DNA from: G051903925 sp051903925
GTDB lineage: Bacteria > Pseudomonadota > Alphaproteobacteria > Zavarziniales > Zavarziniaceae
Length of the DNA: 64,000 nt
Direction: 5' to 3'
Assembly (NCBI RefSeq): GCF_051903925.1
Contig: NZ_CP173678.1
Location: 3,348,001-3,412,000, forward strand
The translations under genes were made by a program, and so were the position numbers. The notes under the pieces are model-generated. The model saw only the letters and a list, made by a program, of their open reading frames with translations, had not been told where the DNA came from and did not search any database. Shown here piece after piece: positions 1 to 8,957 of this stretch. The first letter of the stretch is position 1. Every line of letters begins with the position of its first letter.

Positions 1-114
1 GCCTGGCCGCACGCAGGCCAGTCATCCCACCGAGACGCTTGAAGCGCGCGTGGGTTCGAGTATGTTCGCCACTTTCGCGGGGCAGGGTCCCGCGTTCGGC
101 ATTGGAATCGTATC

Positions 115-300
115 ATGGCAGTCCCCAAGAAGAAGACCTCGAGCTCGCGTCGTGACATGCGCCGGGCCCATCACGCTCTGACGTCGTCGTCGGTGGCCGA
201 GTGCCCGAACTGCGGCGAACTGCGCCGCCCGCATCATGTCTGCGACTCGTGCGGCTATTACGCGGGCCGCGAGGTCGCCCCTGTGGTCGTCCCCAGCTAA
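115..300 (+). CDS. rpmF: 50S ribosomal protein L32
   Basis: L32 is a small protein of the large ribosomal subunit. The 61-residue product has the usual basic N-terminus ([19 protein letters not shown]) and two CxxC pairs (CPNC at residues 30-33, CDSC at 43-46), so it is the zinc-binding form of the protein. It stands 28 bp before plsX, the standard bacterial rpmF-plsX-fabH arrangement that links ribosome supply to lipid synthesis. Length and motifs are normal for the family. Confidence 0.97.
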   Translation: MAVPKKKTSSSRRDMRRAHHALTSSSVAECPNCGELRRPHHVCDSCGYYAGREVAPVVVPS

Positions 301-328
301 TCGTCCGTCGTAGCGGGGCGCTGCCGCC

Positions 329-1378
329 TTGGATCAACCGCTCGTCATCGCTCTTGACGCGATGGGCGGCGACAAGGCGCCCGCCGTCGTGGTCGAGGGT
401 GCGGACATGGCCCGCATCCGCTATCCGGGCGTCCGCTTCCTTCTGGTCGGGGATCAGGCACGGCTGACGCCGGCCCTGGCGGCGCTGCCCCATCTGGCTG
501 CGGTCACGGACATCGTCCACACCGAGACCACGATCAGCGGCGACGACAAGGTCAGCACCGCCCTGCGGCGCGGCAAGGGGACCAGCATGTGGCTGACCCT
601 GGAGGCCGTGCGCGACGGACGCGCCCAGGCGGCCGTGTCGGCAGGCAATACCGGCGCCCTGATGGCGGTGGCGAAGTTTCTGCTGCGCACCCTGCCGGGC
701 ATCGACCGGCCGGCGATCGCGTCCTTCTTTCCCACGGTACGGGGCGAATCGGTGCTCCTTGACCTGGGCGCCAACGTCGATGTGGACGAGCGCAACCTGG
801 TCGAGTTCGCGATCATGGGCGCGGCCTTTGCCCGCACGACCATGGGCCAGCCCCGGCCCAGCGTCGCCCTGCTCAATGTCGGCTCCGAGGAGACCAAGGG
901 GACGGAGGCGATTCGCGCCGCCGGCACCCGCCTGCGGGAGGCGGAGGGCCTGCCGCTCAATTTCATCGGCTATGTCGAGGGCGACGGCATCGGCGCCGGC
1001 CATGCGGACGTGATCGTGGCCGACGGCTTTGCCGGCAATGTCGCGCTGAAGACGGCCGAGGGCACGGCGCGCCAGGTGTCGGCCTATATGGCGGCGGCAT
1101 TTCGCCGGAACCTGTTCTCCAAGATCGGATACCTGTTCGCGCGCGCCTCCCTCATGGCGCTGCGCGACCGGCTGGACCCCCAGCGTTACAATGGCGGCGT
1201 CTTCCTGGGCCTGAACGGCCTGGCGGTGAAAAGCCATGGCGGCACCAACGCGACCGGCTTTGCCAGCGCGATCGGCCTGGCCGTCGACATGGCGCGCGGC
1301 CACCTGACCCAGGCCATCGCCAAGGACCTTCTGCAGGTCGGCAAGGCCACAGCGGAGCCGGAACCGGCGCATCAATGA
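329..1378 (+). CDS. plsX: Phosphate acyltransferase PlsX
   Basis: PlsX makes acyl-phosphate from acyl-ACP at the membrane surface, the first step of the PlsX/PlsY route to phosphatidic acid. The N-terminus ([14 protein letters not shown]) and the glycine-rich stretches ([28 protein letters not shown]) are diagnostic. The start used is TTG, giving 349 residues; no ATG lies at a suitable place and the family begins just here. The end overlaps the fabH start by 4 bp (ATGA), so the two are translationally coupled. Confidence 0.96.
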   Translation: MDQPLVIALDAMGGDKAPAVVVEGADMARIRYPGVRFLLVGDQARLTPALAALPHLAAVTDIVHTETTISGDDKVSTALRRGKGTSMWLTLEAVRDGRAQAAVSAGNTGALMAVAKFLLRTLPGIDRPAIASFFPTVRGESVLLDLGANVDVDERNLVEFAIMGAAFARTTMGQPRPSVALLNVGSEETKGTEAIRAAGTRLREAEGLPLNFIGYVEGDGIGAGHADVIVADGFAGNVALKTAEGTARQVSAYMAAAFRRNLFSKIGYLFARASLMALRDRLDPQRYNGGVFLGLNGLAVKSHGGTNATGFASAIGLAVDMARGHLTQAIAKDLLQVGKATAEPEPAHQ

Positions 1379-2364
1379 CTGAAGCAAAGACAGTGCGGCG
1401 CTCGGTGATCGCCGGCGTGGGCGCGTACCTTCCGGAACGCGTCATGACCAATGCCGAGATGGCGACCATCGTCGACACGACCGACGACTGGATCGTGGAG
1501 CGGACGGGCATCCGCTGTCGGCACATCGCGGCGGAGGGGGAAAAGACCTCGGACCTGGCGGTGCACGCGGCGACCCGCGCCCTGGCCGCCGCGGGGATCG
1601 AGGCGGCGGAGGTCGACCTGATCGTCCTGGCGACGGCGACGCCGGACTGGACCTTCCCCGCGACGGCCACGACGGTGCAGGCCCGCCTGGGCGTGCGCAA
1701 GGGCGCGGCCTTTGACGTGCAGGCCGTGTGCTCCGGCTTCATCTACGCGCTGGCCACGGCCGACAATTTCATCAAGGCCGGGCAGTCGCAATGCGCCCTG
1801 GTCATCGGCGCGGAGACCTTCTCCCGCATCCTGGACTGGACCGATCGCGGCACCTGCGTGCTGTTCGGCGACGGGGCCGGGGCGATCGTGCTGAAGGCGG
1901 AGCAGGGCCAGGGCGGCATTGCCGACCGCGGTGTGCACTCCACCCATCTCCACGCCGACGGCCGGCACCATGACCTGCTCTGGGTCGATGGCGGTCCGTC
2001 GAGCACCCAGACCACGGGCAAGCTGCGCATGCTGGGCAACCAGGTGTTCCGCCACGCGGTGGTCAACCTGGCCGAGGTCGTGACCGAGGCGCTGGCGGCC
2101 AACGACCTGCAGCCGGACGCCATCGACTGGATCATCCCCCACCAGGCGAATCGGCGGATCCTGGACGGCACGGCCCGCAAGCTTGGCATCGCGCCCGAAA
2201 AGGTGGTCGTGACCGTCGACCATCACGGCAATACGTCTGCCGCGTCGGTGCCGCTGGCCCTGGCCGAGGCGATCGCCGATGGTCGCGTGAAGCGGGGCGA
2301 TCTGCTCCTGCTGGAGGCCATGGGCGGCGGATTCACTTGGGGTTCCGCTCTCGTTCGCTTCTGA
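1375..2364 (+). CDS. fabH: 3-oxoacyl-ACP synthase III
   Basis: FabH condenses acetyl-CoA (or another short acyl-CoA) with malonyl-ACP to start fatty acid synthesis in the cytosol. All three catalytic residues of the thiolase fold are visible: Cys in AVCSGF (about residue 122), His in IIPHQANRR (about 256) and Asn in HHGNTSAAS (about 286). The 329-residue length is typical. The ATG overlaps the plsX stop. Downstream is a 126-bp gap before ihfA. Confidence 0.97.
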   Translation: MTEAKTVRRSVIAGVGAYLPERVMTNAEMATIVDTTDDWIVERTGIRCRHIAAEGEKTSDLAVHAATRALAAAGIEAAEVDLIVLATATPDWTFPATATTVQARLGVRKGAAFDVQAVCSGFIYALATADNFIKAGQSQCALVIGAETFSRILDWTDRGTCVLFGDGAGAIVLKAEQGQGGIADRGVHSTHLHADGRHHDLLWVDGGPSSTQTTGKLRMLGNQVFRHAVVNLAEVVTEALAANDLQPDAIDWIIPHQANRRILDGTARKLGIAPEKVVVTVDHHGNTSAASVPLALAEAIADGRVKRGDLLLLEAMGGGFTWGSALVRF

Positions 2365-2438
2365 ACGCGCGGACCAGGAAGTGCCGCCATCTCATTGAGA
2401 TTGCGTGATCCTTCGGCCTGCGGAACGCCCCAGGCTGA

Positions 2439-2467
2439 TTGACGCCGCAGGTCCGCGCGACTACGCT
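2439..2467 (+). promoter_or_regulatory. Possible ihfA promoter
   Basis: TTGACG at 2439-2444 matches a sigma-70 -35 box. TACGCT at 2462-2467, 17 bp further on, is only a weak -10. It lies 24 bp before the ihfA start in the fabH-ihfA gap. Called by eye only. Confidence 0.3.
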
Positions 2468-2490
2468 TTGTTACCTGTCAGGGGCAGAGC

Positions 2491-2781
2491 ATGAGCGAGC
2501 GGACCATTACCCGGGCGCATCTGAGCGAGGCGGTTTACCAGGAGGTGGGCCTGTCACGGAACGAGTCGGCGGAACTCGTCGAATCCGTGCTTCAGGAGAT
2601 CGCCGGGAGCCTGCTGCGCGGAGATACGGTCAAGATCTCATCCTTTGGATCATTTTCCGTGCGCCAGAAGGGTGGGCGGATGGGACGGAACCCGAAGACG
2701 GGTGAGGAAGTTCCGATCGAACCACGGCGCGTGCTGGTCTTCCGGCCATCGCACGTGCTCAAGGAACACATCAACCGATAG
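2491..2781 (+). CDS. ihfA: Integration host factor subunit alpha
   Basis: One half of the IHF heterodimer that bends DNA at specific sites in replication, recombination and transcription. The 96-residue protein has the HU/IHF fold signature: helical N-terminus ([22 protein letters not shown]), then the conserved [20 protein letters not shown] region with the tip proline of the DNA-intercalating arm (about residues 52-71). In many alphaproteobacteria ihfA follows fabH and precedes a MerR gene, as here. The 56-bp gap to the next gene suggests co-transcription. Confidence 0.95.
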   Translation: MSERTITRAHLSEAVYQEVGLSRNESAELVESVLQEIAGSLLRGDTVKISSFGSFSVRQKGGRMGRNPKTGEEVPIEPRRVLVFRPSHVLKEHINR

Positions 2782-2837
2782 GCGCGCACGGCGCGTACAA
2801 GCCGGGAGCCCTCCAGCCCGGCCAGTGAGGTCAGACC

Positions 2838-3377
2838 ATGGCGCAGAGCCCGCTTGCGGCACTGGATGAAGAACTGGACCTGATCCCGGACGAGGTCGCC
2901 CATGGCGACGATGTCCAGAGCAGGCCCGCCAAGTCGCCCGAGGCGTTCCGCACGATCTCGGAAGTGGCGACGGAACTCGACGTGCCGCAGCACGTCCTGC
3001 GCTTCTGGGAAAGCCGCTTCACGCAGGTCCGCCCGCTGAAGCGGGGCGGCGGCCGGCGCTATTACCGGCGTGAGGATGTCGACCTGCTGCGCGGCATCCG
3101 GCACCTGCTTTACTCCGAAGGCTACACGATCAAGGGCGTGCAGAAGCTGCTGCGCGAGGCTGGGCCCAAGGCCGTGGCCGAGACCGCCAAGGGCGGGCGC
3201 CTGCCCACGCGCGATGCCGCGGCGGCCGAGGCCGTGGCGGTCGAGGCCGAGGGCGCGGCGGACGAGCCCAAGGCCGCGCGCCCGACGCCCACCCCGGAGG
3301 TCCTGGCCCGCCTGCGCCGCCTGCGCGACGAGCTGGTGGCCGGGCGCAACACGCTGGGGCGCTTCCTGGAGCACTGA
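2838..3377 (+). CDS. MerR family transcriptional regulator
   Basis: A 179-residue DNA-binding protein. The winged helix-turn-helix of the MerR family spans about residues 35-105 ([20 protein letters not shown], then [18 protein letters not shown]). The rest is an alanine/glutamate-rich linker and a short helical tail, with no cysteine metal site or large effector domain, so the signal it senses cannot be named. It is the usual partner downstream of ihfA in this group. A strong hairpin terminator follows. Confidence 0.9.
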   Translation: MAQSPLAALDEELDLIPDEVAHGDDVQSRPAKSPEAFRTISEVATELDVPQHVLRFWESRFTQVRPLKRGGGRRYYRREDVDLLRGIRHLLYSEGYTIKGVQKLLREAGPKAVAETAKGGRLPTRDAAAAEAVAVEAEGAADEPKAARPTPTPEVLARLRRLRDELVAGRNTLGRFLEH

Positions 3378-3462
3378 ACCGCCGCACAGGACTGTCGGGG
3401 CCTGGGGCTGCCCCGCTGACGGTCCGGGTTGTCCATGCGGGGGGCATGGCCGCGCACCGAAT

Positions 3463-3501
3463 CACGAAGGGCCGCTGTACACGTTGCAGCGGCCCTTTGT
3501 G
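3463..3501 (+). terminator. Rho-independent terminator after ihfA-merR
   Basis: A 15-bp stem with one G-T pair: left arm 3463-3477 (CACGAAGGGCCGCTG), 9-nt loop, right arm 3487-3501, whose end carries TTTGTG. It lies about 85 bp past the MerR stop and before the tRNA gene. Confidence 0.75.
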
Positions 3502-3665
3502 CGTCATGGGGCAGGGGACGCGCGTTGCGGTGACCCTACCCGAACCCTCCATATCGCCTGCCGAAAGCCGATCGTCGGGGGGAAGCGCCCCCTGCGGCAA
3601 GTTGCGACGCATCAGGCGTTGCCGCGGCCAGAGGGAGCGGTTATGGTGCGCGCCTTCGCGAGGAC

Positions 3666-3742
<77 letters not shown>

Positions 3743-3756
3743 CGCGAAGCCGAGAG

Positions 3757-3796
3757 GCGGGGCATGCGTGCCCCGCTGGCGGGCCCCAAGGCCCGC
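3757..3796 (+). terminator. Tandem GC hairpins just after tRNA-Pro
   Basis: Two perfect hairpins stand side by side: GCGGGGCA/TGCCCCGC with loop TGCG (3757-3776) and GCGGGCC/GGCCCGC with loop CCAA (3779-3796). They begin 15 bp after the tRNA CCA end and lack a T-tract. They may end or protect the tRNA precursor; function is inferred from place and structure only. Confidence 0.4.
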
Positions 3797-3922
3797 AGCC
3801 CCCCAGATCTCCCCCAATCGCGCGCAGCCACTCGCAGGTTGAGTCGCGGGCGGAAATCCGGCCGCCAACAATCCGTTAAGACGCGTTGCTCTAGTCTTGG
3901 CTTCAAGCCAGAGCGGGTTGGA

Positions 3923-5065
3923 ATGCGCCGCGAGAACACCCTCATCCAGGCCAGAACGGACGCGCTGTACGGCACCGCCGTGCTGACGGCCGCGGCCAAC
4001 CTGATCGGCACGCTGCTGATCGGCTGCATCGTCTGGTCCGAGCAGACGGCGCCGGGCCTGGTGGCCTGGATCCTGTTCACCGCGGTCCTTCTGGTCGCGC
4101 GAATCATCCTGGTGCGCAGCTATTGGCGTCAGCGCCCGGAATGGCCCGCGCAGCGCTGGGCGGTGCTGGCGACCGTGGTGACCGGCATGGCGGGTGTGTC
4201 CTGGGGCCTGATGAGTGCCTGGTTGATTCCGCTGCTGCCCGATTTCGAGATCGTTGCCGTGGTGGGCGTCGCCTTGTCGGCGATCATGCTGTCCATTCCG
4301 AACGTCAGCTACTGGCCCGCCCATACCGCGTTCCAGATGCCGCTGCTGGTGCTGGCCAGCCTGGGCTTCTTCCGCCATCCCGAGCCCGATGCGCTGTCCC
4401 TGGCGCTGTCATGCTGGCTGGGCGCCGTGCTGATCGCGTTGCTGGCCCGTCGCCTGGGGGGCGATGTCACCCGGGCCATGGCCCTGCTGGTCGAGAACGA
4501 GCGCCTGACGGCCACATTGGCGCAGCGCGCGCAGGACCTGGAGCGGATGAACCGCGACCTGGAGGAACTGAGCCGGACGGATGCGCTGACGGCGCTCGCC
4601 AACCGGCGCAGCCTGTATGAATACCTGGACGCGGAGTGGACGCGGGGCATGGCAGCCGGGGGCCCCCTGTCGGTCATGCTGATCGACGCCGACCACTTCA
4701 AGGCATTCAACGATGCCCACGGCCACGCTGCGGGCGATGCCTGCCTGAAGCGCGTCGCCGGCTGCCTGGCTGCCCTGGTGCCGCGCAGCCGGGGCCTGGC
4801 CGCGCGCTTTGGCGGCGAGGAGTTCGCCGTGGTGCTGCCTGGCGTCGACCTGGCGGACGCGTTGGCGCTGGCGGAAGCGATCCGGTCGGCGATCGCGGCC
4901 CAGGCGGGCGTGACGGTCAGCGTTGGTGTCCAGACCGTCCAGCCAGACCGCAGCCGCAGCATCGACCAGGTCCTGTCGGACGCGGATCGTGCCCTCTATC
5001 TGGCCAAGGCCAGGGGGCGGGATTGCGTATGCACGCCCCCGCAGGAGGCATTGGCGCTGGCCTGA
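3923..5065 (+). CDS. Membrane-bound GGDEF diguanylate cyclase
   Basis: Predicted to make cyclic di-GMP from two GTP. The 380-residue protein has an N-terminal block of about six hydrophobic segments (residues ~15-180, a membrane sensor of no named family that I recognise), a short coiled coil (ALLVENERLTATLAQRAQDL) and a C-terminal GGDEF domain with active-site motif RFGGEEFAVV. The inhibitory I-site (RxxD five residues before GGEEF) reads RSRG, so the aspartate is missing and product feedback may be lost. The ATG at 3923 begins right before the membrane block; the same frame is open further upstream, but that part is arginine-rich and unlike a protein start. Confidence 0.88.
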   Translation: MRRENTLIQARTDALYGTAVLTAAANLIGTLLIGCIVWSEQTAPGLVAWILFTAVLLVARIILVRSYWRQRPEWPAQRWAVLATVVTGMAGVSWGLMSAWLIPLLPDFEIVAVVGVALSAIMLSIPNVSYWPAHTAFQMPLLVLASLGFFRHPEPDALSLALSCWLGAVLIALLARRLGGDVTRAMALLVENERLTATLAQRAQDLERMNRDLEELSRTDALTALANRRSLYEYLDAEWTRGMAAGGPLSVMLIDADHFKAFNDAHGHAAGDACLKRVAGCLAALVPRSRGLAARFGGEEFAVVLPGVDLADALALAEAIRSAIAAQAGVTVSVGVQTVQPDRSRSIDQVLSDADRALYLAKARGRDCVCTPPQEALALA

Positions 5066-5390
5066 GCCGCCAGGAGCGCCGTTCCACCATACCCGGAGGC
5101 AAAAAAAAGGGGCCGCGTTTTCACGCGGCCCAAGTCTAGGGAGGAAACGCCCAGGAAGGGCAGCGACACCGACCTCTCGATCGATGCCGCACCGCAATAT
5201 TGGCGTGGTGCGACGCGGAATGAAAGAGGGAAAATGCACCCCCTGGTGTGCCATGCACCGGGTGCGCCGGCGCCTGTTGCTGCGGCGCCACAGGTGGTGA
5301 TGCTGCGGGCGCGATGCGTTCCTGATTCGTCTGGCCAGGAACAGCCTGCGCCGCCCTGCCCAACCCCTTGACCAGATTGGGGCTTCTGTC
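5066..5390. other. 325-bp gap with no convincing gene
   Basis: Apart from the minus-strand terminator at its left end I see no clear gene. A minus-strand reading frame (5136-5363, 75 codons, TTG start, rich in Pro, Gln and His) stops just before that terminator, but it resembles no protein I know and has poor start signals. A small RNA running leftward to the terminator is the alternative. Confidence 0.4.
5101..5131 (-). terminator. Strong Rho-independent terminator, minus strand
   Basis: Read on the minus strand: 8-bp stem GGGCCGCG/CGCGGCCC with a 6-nt loop, followed by one more C and a run of eight T. On the plus strand there is no T-tract, so it mainly serves leftward transcription, either the small membrane protein gene at 5391-5645 or an unannotated transcript between. 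Confidence 0.85.
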
Positions 5391-5645
5391 TCAGGCGGCG
5401 TCGTCTGGCCGGCGCCGGAACGGGCGGCCCAGGAGCTGGACCACGGCCCATGCGCCGAACGGAATGGCGAAGCCGATCGCGTAGATCACCAGTTCGCTCG
5501 CATCCGGGTTTGCGCCGCGATACCAGTCCATGCCCTCGATCCCGCCCAGGATGGCGATGATTCCGGCGAACAGGCTGATCCGGTCGACCGGGTCGGGACC
5601 TGGGGCGTCGGGCGGGTCGCCCGGCCGGCGCGGCCGGATCAGCAT
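5391..5645 (-). CDS. Small hypothetical membrane protein
   Basis: 84 residues with a proline-rich N-terminus and two hydrophobic segments (about residues 24-36 and 51-70), then a short basic tail (GRPFRRRPDDAA). I recognise no family. It is read leftward, apart from its rightward neighbours, and the strong leftward terminator at 5101-5131 could end its transcript. Codon use looks like the surrounding genes, which supports but does not prove a real gene. Confidence 0.5.
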   Translation of the reverse strand: MLIRPRRPGDPPDAPGPDPVDRISLFAGIIAILGGIEGMDWYRGANPDASELVIYAIGFAIPFGAWAVVQLLGRPFRRRPDDAA

Positions 5646-5782
5646 GAACGCGTCCCGTTCGTCATCGTCGTTTCTCCCTTAGGAGCGGCCCGCGCCGCCC
5701 GTCTTTGGGCCGGACTGTGCCATAATCCCGGGCCAAGTCACCGTGCGTCGGCAGCGCGGTGTCGCGCAGCCACCGAGACCTG

Positions 5783-6484
5783 ATGAGCAACGTTCCCAAT
5801 CCGATCGCGCCCAGTGCTTCCCCGTCCGAGCGTCTGCGGACCTATTTCCTGACCGGACTGGTCGTCGCCGCGCCGATCATCCTGACGGCCTGGCTGGTCA
5901 TCTGGTTCGTGAACTTCGTCGACCAGGTCGTGACCCCCCTGATCCCGCCCGCCTACAACCCGGAAGCCTATCTGCCGTTCACGATTCCGGGCCTGGGGCT
6001 GGTGATCATCCTGGTGGCGCTGACCCTTCTGGGCTTCCTCACCTATAACTTCATCGGCCGACGCCTGCTGGGCCTGGGCGAACGGATCGTGGGCCGCATG
6101 CCGATCGTGCGCACGATCTATGGCGCGTCCAAGCAGATGTTCGAGACGTTGATGTCGCCCGGCGGCACGTCGTTCCGGCAGGTCGTCCTGATCGAATTCC
6201 CGCTGACGGGCATGTGGACGGTCGGCTTCATCGCCTCGAACCAGCGGACCGAGGTGCATGACGTCACGGGCGAGGACATCGTGACCGTCTACCTGCCGAT
6301 GGCGCCGCCCATGTCGGGCTATGTCATCTTTGTCCCGCGGGAACGCCTGCGGAACCTGGACATGACGCCGGAAGAGGCGCTGAAGCTGTGCATGTCGGGC
6401 GGCCTGGTCATGCCGTCCTATCCACCGGCCGCGTCAACCGTGGCGCTGGCCCCGGAGGCCGCCCCTCAGCCCGACGCCAGGTAG
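5783..6484 (+). CDS. DUF502 family membrane protein
   Basis: A 233-residue protein of the widespread DUF502 family, whose function is not established. It shows two N-terminal membrane helices (about residues 21-42 and 66-88) and the conserved block GRMPIVRTIYGASKQMFETL, followed by a soluble C-terminal part (FRQVVLIEFP, YLPMAPPMSGYVIFVP) of the kind seen throughout the family. The ATG at 5783 is preferred over a GTG 24 bp earlier. Its stop overlaps the convergent recG stop by 19 bp. Confidence 0.88.
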   Translation: MSNVPNPIAPSASPSERLRTYFLTGLVVAAPIILTAWLVIWFVNFVDQVVTPLIPPAYNPEAYLPFTIPGLGLVIILVALTLLGFLTYNFIGRRLLGLGERIVGRMPIVRTIYGASKQMFETLMSPGGTSFRQVVLIEFPLTGMWTVGFIASNQRTEVHDVTGEDIVTVYLPMAPPMSGYVIFVPRERLRNLDMTPEEALKLCMSGGLVMPSYPPAASTVALAPEAAPQPDAR

Positions 6485-8550
6485 CGCTCGGCCGCATCGC
6501 GTTCGAACAGCGCCAGGAGCATGCGCAGGGCCTGGCCGCGCGGACCCGTCAGGTCCGGGTCGGTGCGCAGCGCCTCCTGCGCTTCCGCCCGGGCGGCCGG
6601 AATCAGGGCCGCGTGGTGGGCGAGATCCGCCAGGCGGAAGGCGGGCAGGCCGCTTTGCCGCGTGCCCAGGATCTCCCCCCCGCCGCGCAGCTTCAGGTCC
6701 GCTTCGGCCAGGACGAAGCCATCATCGCTGTCGCGCAACGCACGCAGCCGCTGTGCCGCGACCTCGCCCAGCGGTGCCTGATAGAGCAGCAGGCAGACAG
6801 AGGCGCCGGCGCCACGGCCGACGCGGCCGCGCAGCTGGTGCAGCTGGGCCAGACCGAAGCGCTCGGCATGCTCGATCACCATCAGCGTCGCCTCAGGCAC
6901 GTTCACGCCCACCTCGATCACCGTGGTGGCGACCAGGACCTGCGTCTCGCCGCCAGCGAAAGCCTGCATGGCGGCGTCCTTTTCCGCCGACTTCATGCGT
7001 CCGTGGATGAGGCCGACGCGGGCGCGGAGCACGCCGGCCAGCATCTCCGCCCGCGACTGGGCGGCGGTCGCGTCGACCTCATCCGATTCCTCAACCAGGG
7101 GACAGACCCAGAACACGCGAGCCCCCCGCGCGGTCGCCCGCTCGACCCCCGCAACGACCTCGTCCAGGCGATCCAGGGGCAGGGCGCGCGTATCGACCGG
7201 GCTCCGTCCGGGCGGCTTCTCGTCCAGGCGCGAGACGTCCATGTCGCCATAGAGGGTCAGGGTCAGGGTGCGCGGGATGGGGGTCGCGCTCATCACCAGC
7301 AGGTGGGCAGCCGGCGTCCCCTTGGACGCCAGGGCCAGGCGCTGGTCGACGCCGAAGCGGTGCTGCTCGTCCACGATGGCCAGGCCGAGGGCGGCGAAGC
7401 GGACGTCCTCCTCCAGCAGGGCGTGGGTCCCGACGATCAGGTCGACGACCCCGTCGGCCAGGGCCGCCAGCAGCGTGCTGCGCGCCTTGCCCTTGTCGCG
7501 TCCGGTCAGCAGGGCGACGCGGACGCCGGCGGCGGTGGCCCAGGCCGCGAGAGTCTCCGCGTGCTGGCGGGCCAGGATTTCTGTCGGGGCCAGCAGGGCG
7601 ACCTGGGTGCCCGACTCGATCGCCTGCAAGGCGGCCAGGAAGGCCACGATTGTCTTGCCGCTTCCGACGTCACCTTGCAATAAACGCAACATGCGTTCCG
7701 GCCGTCCAAGGTCCGCCGCGATCTCCGCGCCTGCCCGGGCCTGCGCACCCGTCAGGGCGAAGGGCAGCGCATCCAGGGTGCGGGCGCGCCGCTTCCCAGT
7801 GCCGGGCAGGGCAGGGGCCGGTTCCTTCTGCTCGGCCCGGCGCAAGAGGGCCATCGCGACCTGGTTGGCCAGGAGTTCGTCAAAGGCGAGGCGCGCGCGC
7901 GCCGGCGCCAGGGGTCCCAGGTCGGCCACATCCAGCGGGGCGTGGATCGCCGCCAGCGCGGACACGAAGCCGGGCCAGCCTTCCCGCGGCGCCATGGCCT
8001 GCCATTCCGGCAGCGGCTGCAGGGTCGCCAAGCCCGCCTGCACCGACTTCACCAGGATGCGCGGGGCAAGGCCGGCCGTCAGGCCGTAGACCGGCTCGAC
8101 GTCCGGCATGCCGGCCGCGTCCTCCAGCGCCAGGACGTAGTCGGGATGGCTCATCTGCGGCTGGCCGTCGAACAGCTCCACCCGGCCGCTGACGAGGCGG
8201 ACCTGGCCCACGGGCAACAGGCGCTCCAGCCAGTCGGCGCGGGCATGGAACCAGGTCAGCACGACGGTCCCGCTCTGGTCGCTGCAATAGACGCGATAGG
8301 GCTGCCGCGGCGTGCGGCCGGGCCGATGCTCGTCGACCTGCACGCACAGGGTGGCGACGGCGCCGTGCTGGGCCTCCGCCACGGTCGGCCGCTGGCGGCG
8401 GTCGACCAGGCCCGTCGGGAAGTGCCAGAGGAGGTCGCGGACCTGCCGGCCCCCGGTCGCCTTCTCGATCAGGGCGGCGACGCGCGGGCCCACGCCCTTG
8501 AGGGTCTCGACCTCGGCGAAGAAGGGGAAGAGTTCGGGCGGCCGCGCCAT
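6466..8550 (-). CDS. recG: ATP-dependent DNA helicase RecG
   Basis: RecG regresses stalled replication forks and moves Holliday junctions. The 694-residue product begins with the wedge/OB region (FFAEVETLKGVGPRVAALIE) and carries the superfamily 2 motifs: Walker A GDVGSGKTIVA (about residues 292-302), DEQH box (VDEQHRFGV), SATPIPRT, and motif VI QLRGRVGRG. The C-terminal GTRQSGLPAFRLADL element is typical of RecG. It converges on DUF502 and diverges from sdhE/mfd, a compact repair cluster. Confidence 0.96.
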   Translation of the reverse strand: MARPPELFPFFAEVETLKGVGPRVAALIEKATGGRQVRDLLWHFPTGLVDRRQRPTVAEAQHGAVATLCVQVDEHRPGRTPRQPYRVYCSDQSGTVVLTWFHARADWLERLLPVGQVRLVSGRVELFDGQPQMSHPDYVLALEDAAGMPDVEPVYGLTAGLAPRILVKSVQAGLATLQPLPEWQAMAPREGWPGFVSALAAIHAPLDVADLGPLAPARARLAFDELLANQVAMALLRRAEQKEPAPALPGTGKRRARTLDALPFALTGAQARAGAEIAADLGRPERMLRLLQGDVGSGKTIVAFLAALQAIESGTQVALLAPTEILARQHAETLAAWATAAGVRVALLTGRDKGKARSTLLAALADGVVDLIVGTHALLEEDVRFAALGLAIVDEQHRFGVDQRLALASKGTPAAHLLVMSATPIPRTLTLTLYGDMDVSRLDEKPPGRSPVDTRALPLDRLDEVVAGVERATARGARVFWVCPLVEESDEVDATAAQSRAEMLAGVLRARVGLIHGRMKSAEKDAAMQAFAGGETQVLVATTVIEVGVNVPEATLMVIEHAERFGLAQLHQLRGRVGRGAGASVCLLLYQAPLGEVAAQRLRALRDSDDGFVLAEADLKLRGGGEILGTRQSGLPAFRLADLAHHAALIPAARAEAQEALRTDPDLTGPRGQALRMLLALFERDAAERYLASG

Positions 8551-8652
8551 GCCCCGTCTGTAGCGCCCGCGCGCGGCACGGGGAAGGGGGCTGCGCTGCC
8601 CTGCACAAGCGCCTGATGACAGGGGCCGGTGGCCCCTCTATATCCTCGCGCC

Positions 8653-8949
8653 ATGGCGACCGAGAACCCTTCCGCGGATCTGGCGATACGGCGCAAGCGC
8701 CTGACGTTCCGAAGCTGGCATCGCGGCTTCAAGGAAAACGACCTGCTGCTCGGCAGCTTCGCCGACACGCACATCGCGCAGATGGACGAGGGCCAGCTCG
8801 ACCGCTACGAGGCGCTGCTGGAACAGCCCGATGCCGACATCTTTGCCTGGATGACCGGGGCAGAGGCCGTGCCGGCCGCGTTCGACCATGACGTGATGAA
8901 GCTGCTGAAGGACTTCAAGTTCTTTGCCCAGACGCCCTGGCGGACCTGA
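8653..8949 (+). CDS. sdhE: FAD assembly factor SdhE
   Basis: SdhE (DUF339, SDHAF2 type) helps attach FAD covalently to the flavoprotein of succinate dehydrogenase. The 98-residue protein has the signature RKRLTFRSWHRGFKENDLLL, an alphaproteobacterial form of the RGxxE/D motif, followed by the helical bundle (LDRYEALLEQPDADIFAWM). The ATG at 8653 was chosen because the extra eight codons upstream do not fit the family. It lies 8 bp before mfd, and recG-sdhE-mfd is a common alphaproteobacterial order. Confidence 0.92.
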   Translation: MATENPSADLAIRRKRLTFRSWHRGFKENDLLLGSFADTHIAQMDEGQLDRYEALLEQPDADIFAWMTGAEAVPAAFDHDVMKLLKDFKFFAQTPWRT

Positions 8950-8957
8950 GCACCGCC

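Noticed and set aside
1..114. Gene or clear promoter at the left edge
   Set aside because: Only a small GCCTG/CAGGC hairpin at 1-18 and no convincing coding sequence or -35/-10 pair in 114 bp before rpmF.
5136..5363. 75-codon minus-strand frame ending just before the terminator
   Set aside because: TTG start, poor ribosome site, no signal peptide or family; kept only as a possible short transcript in the gap.
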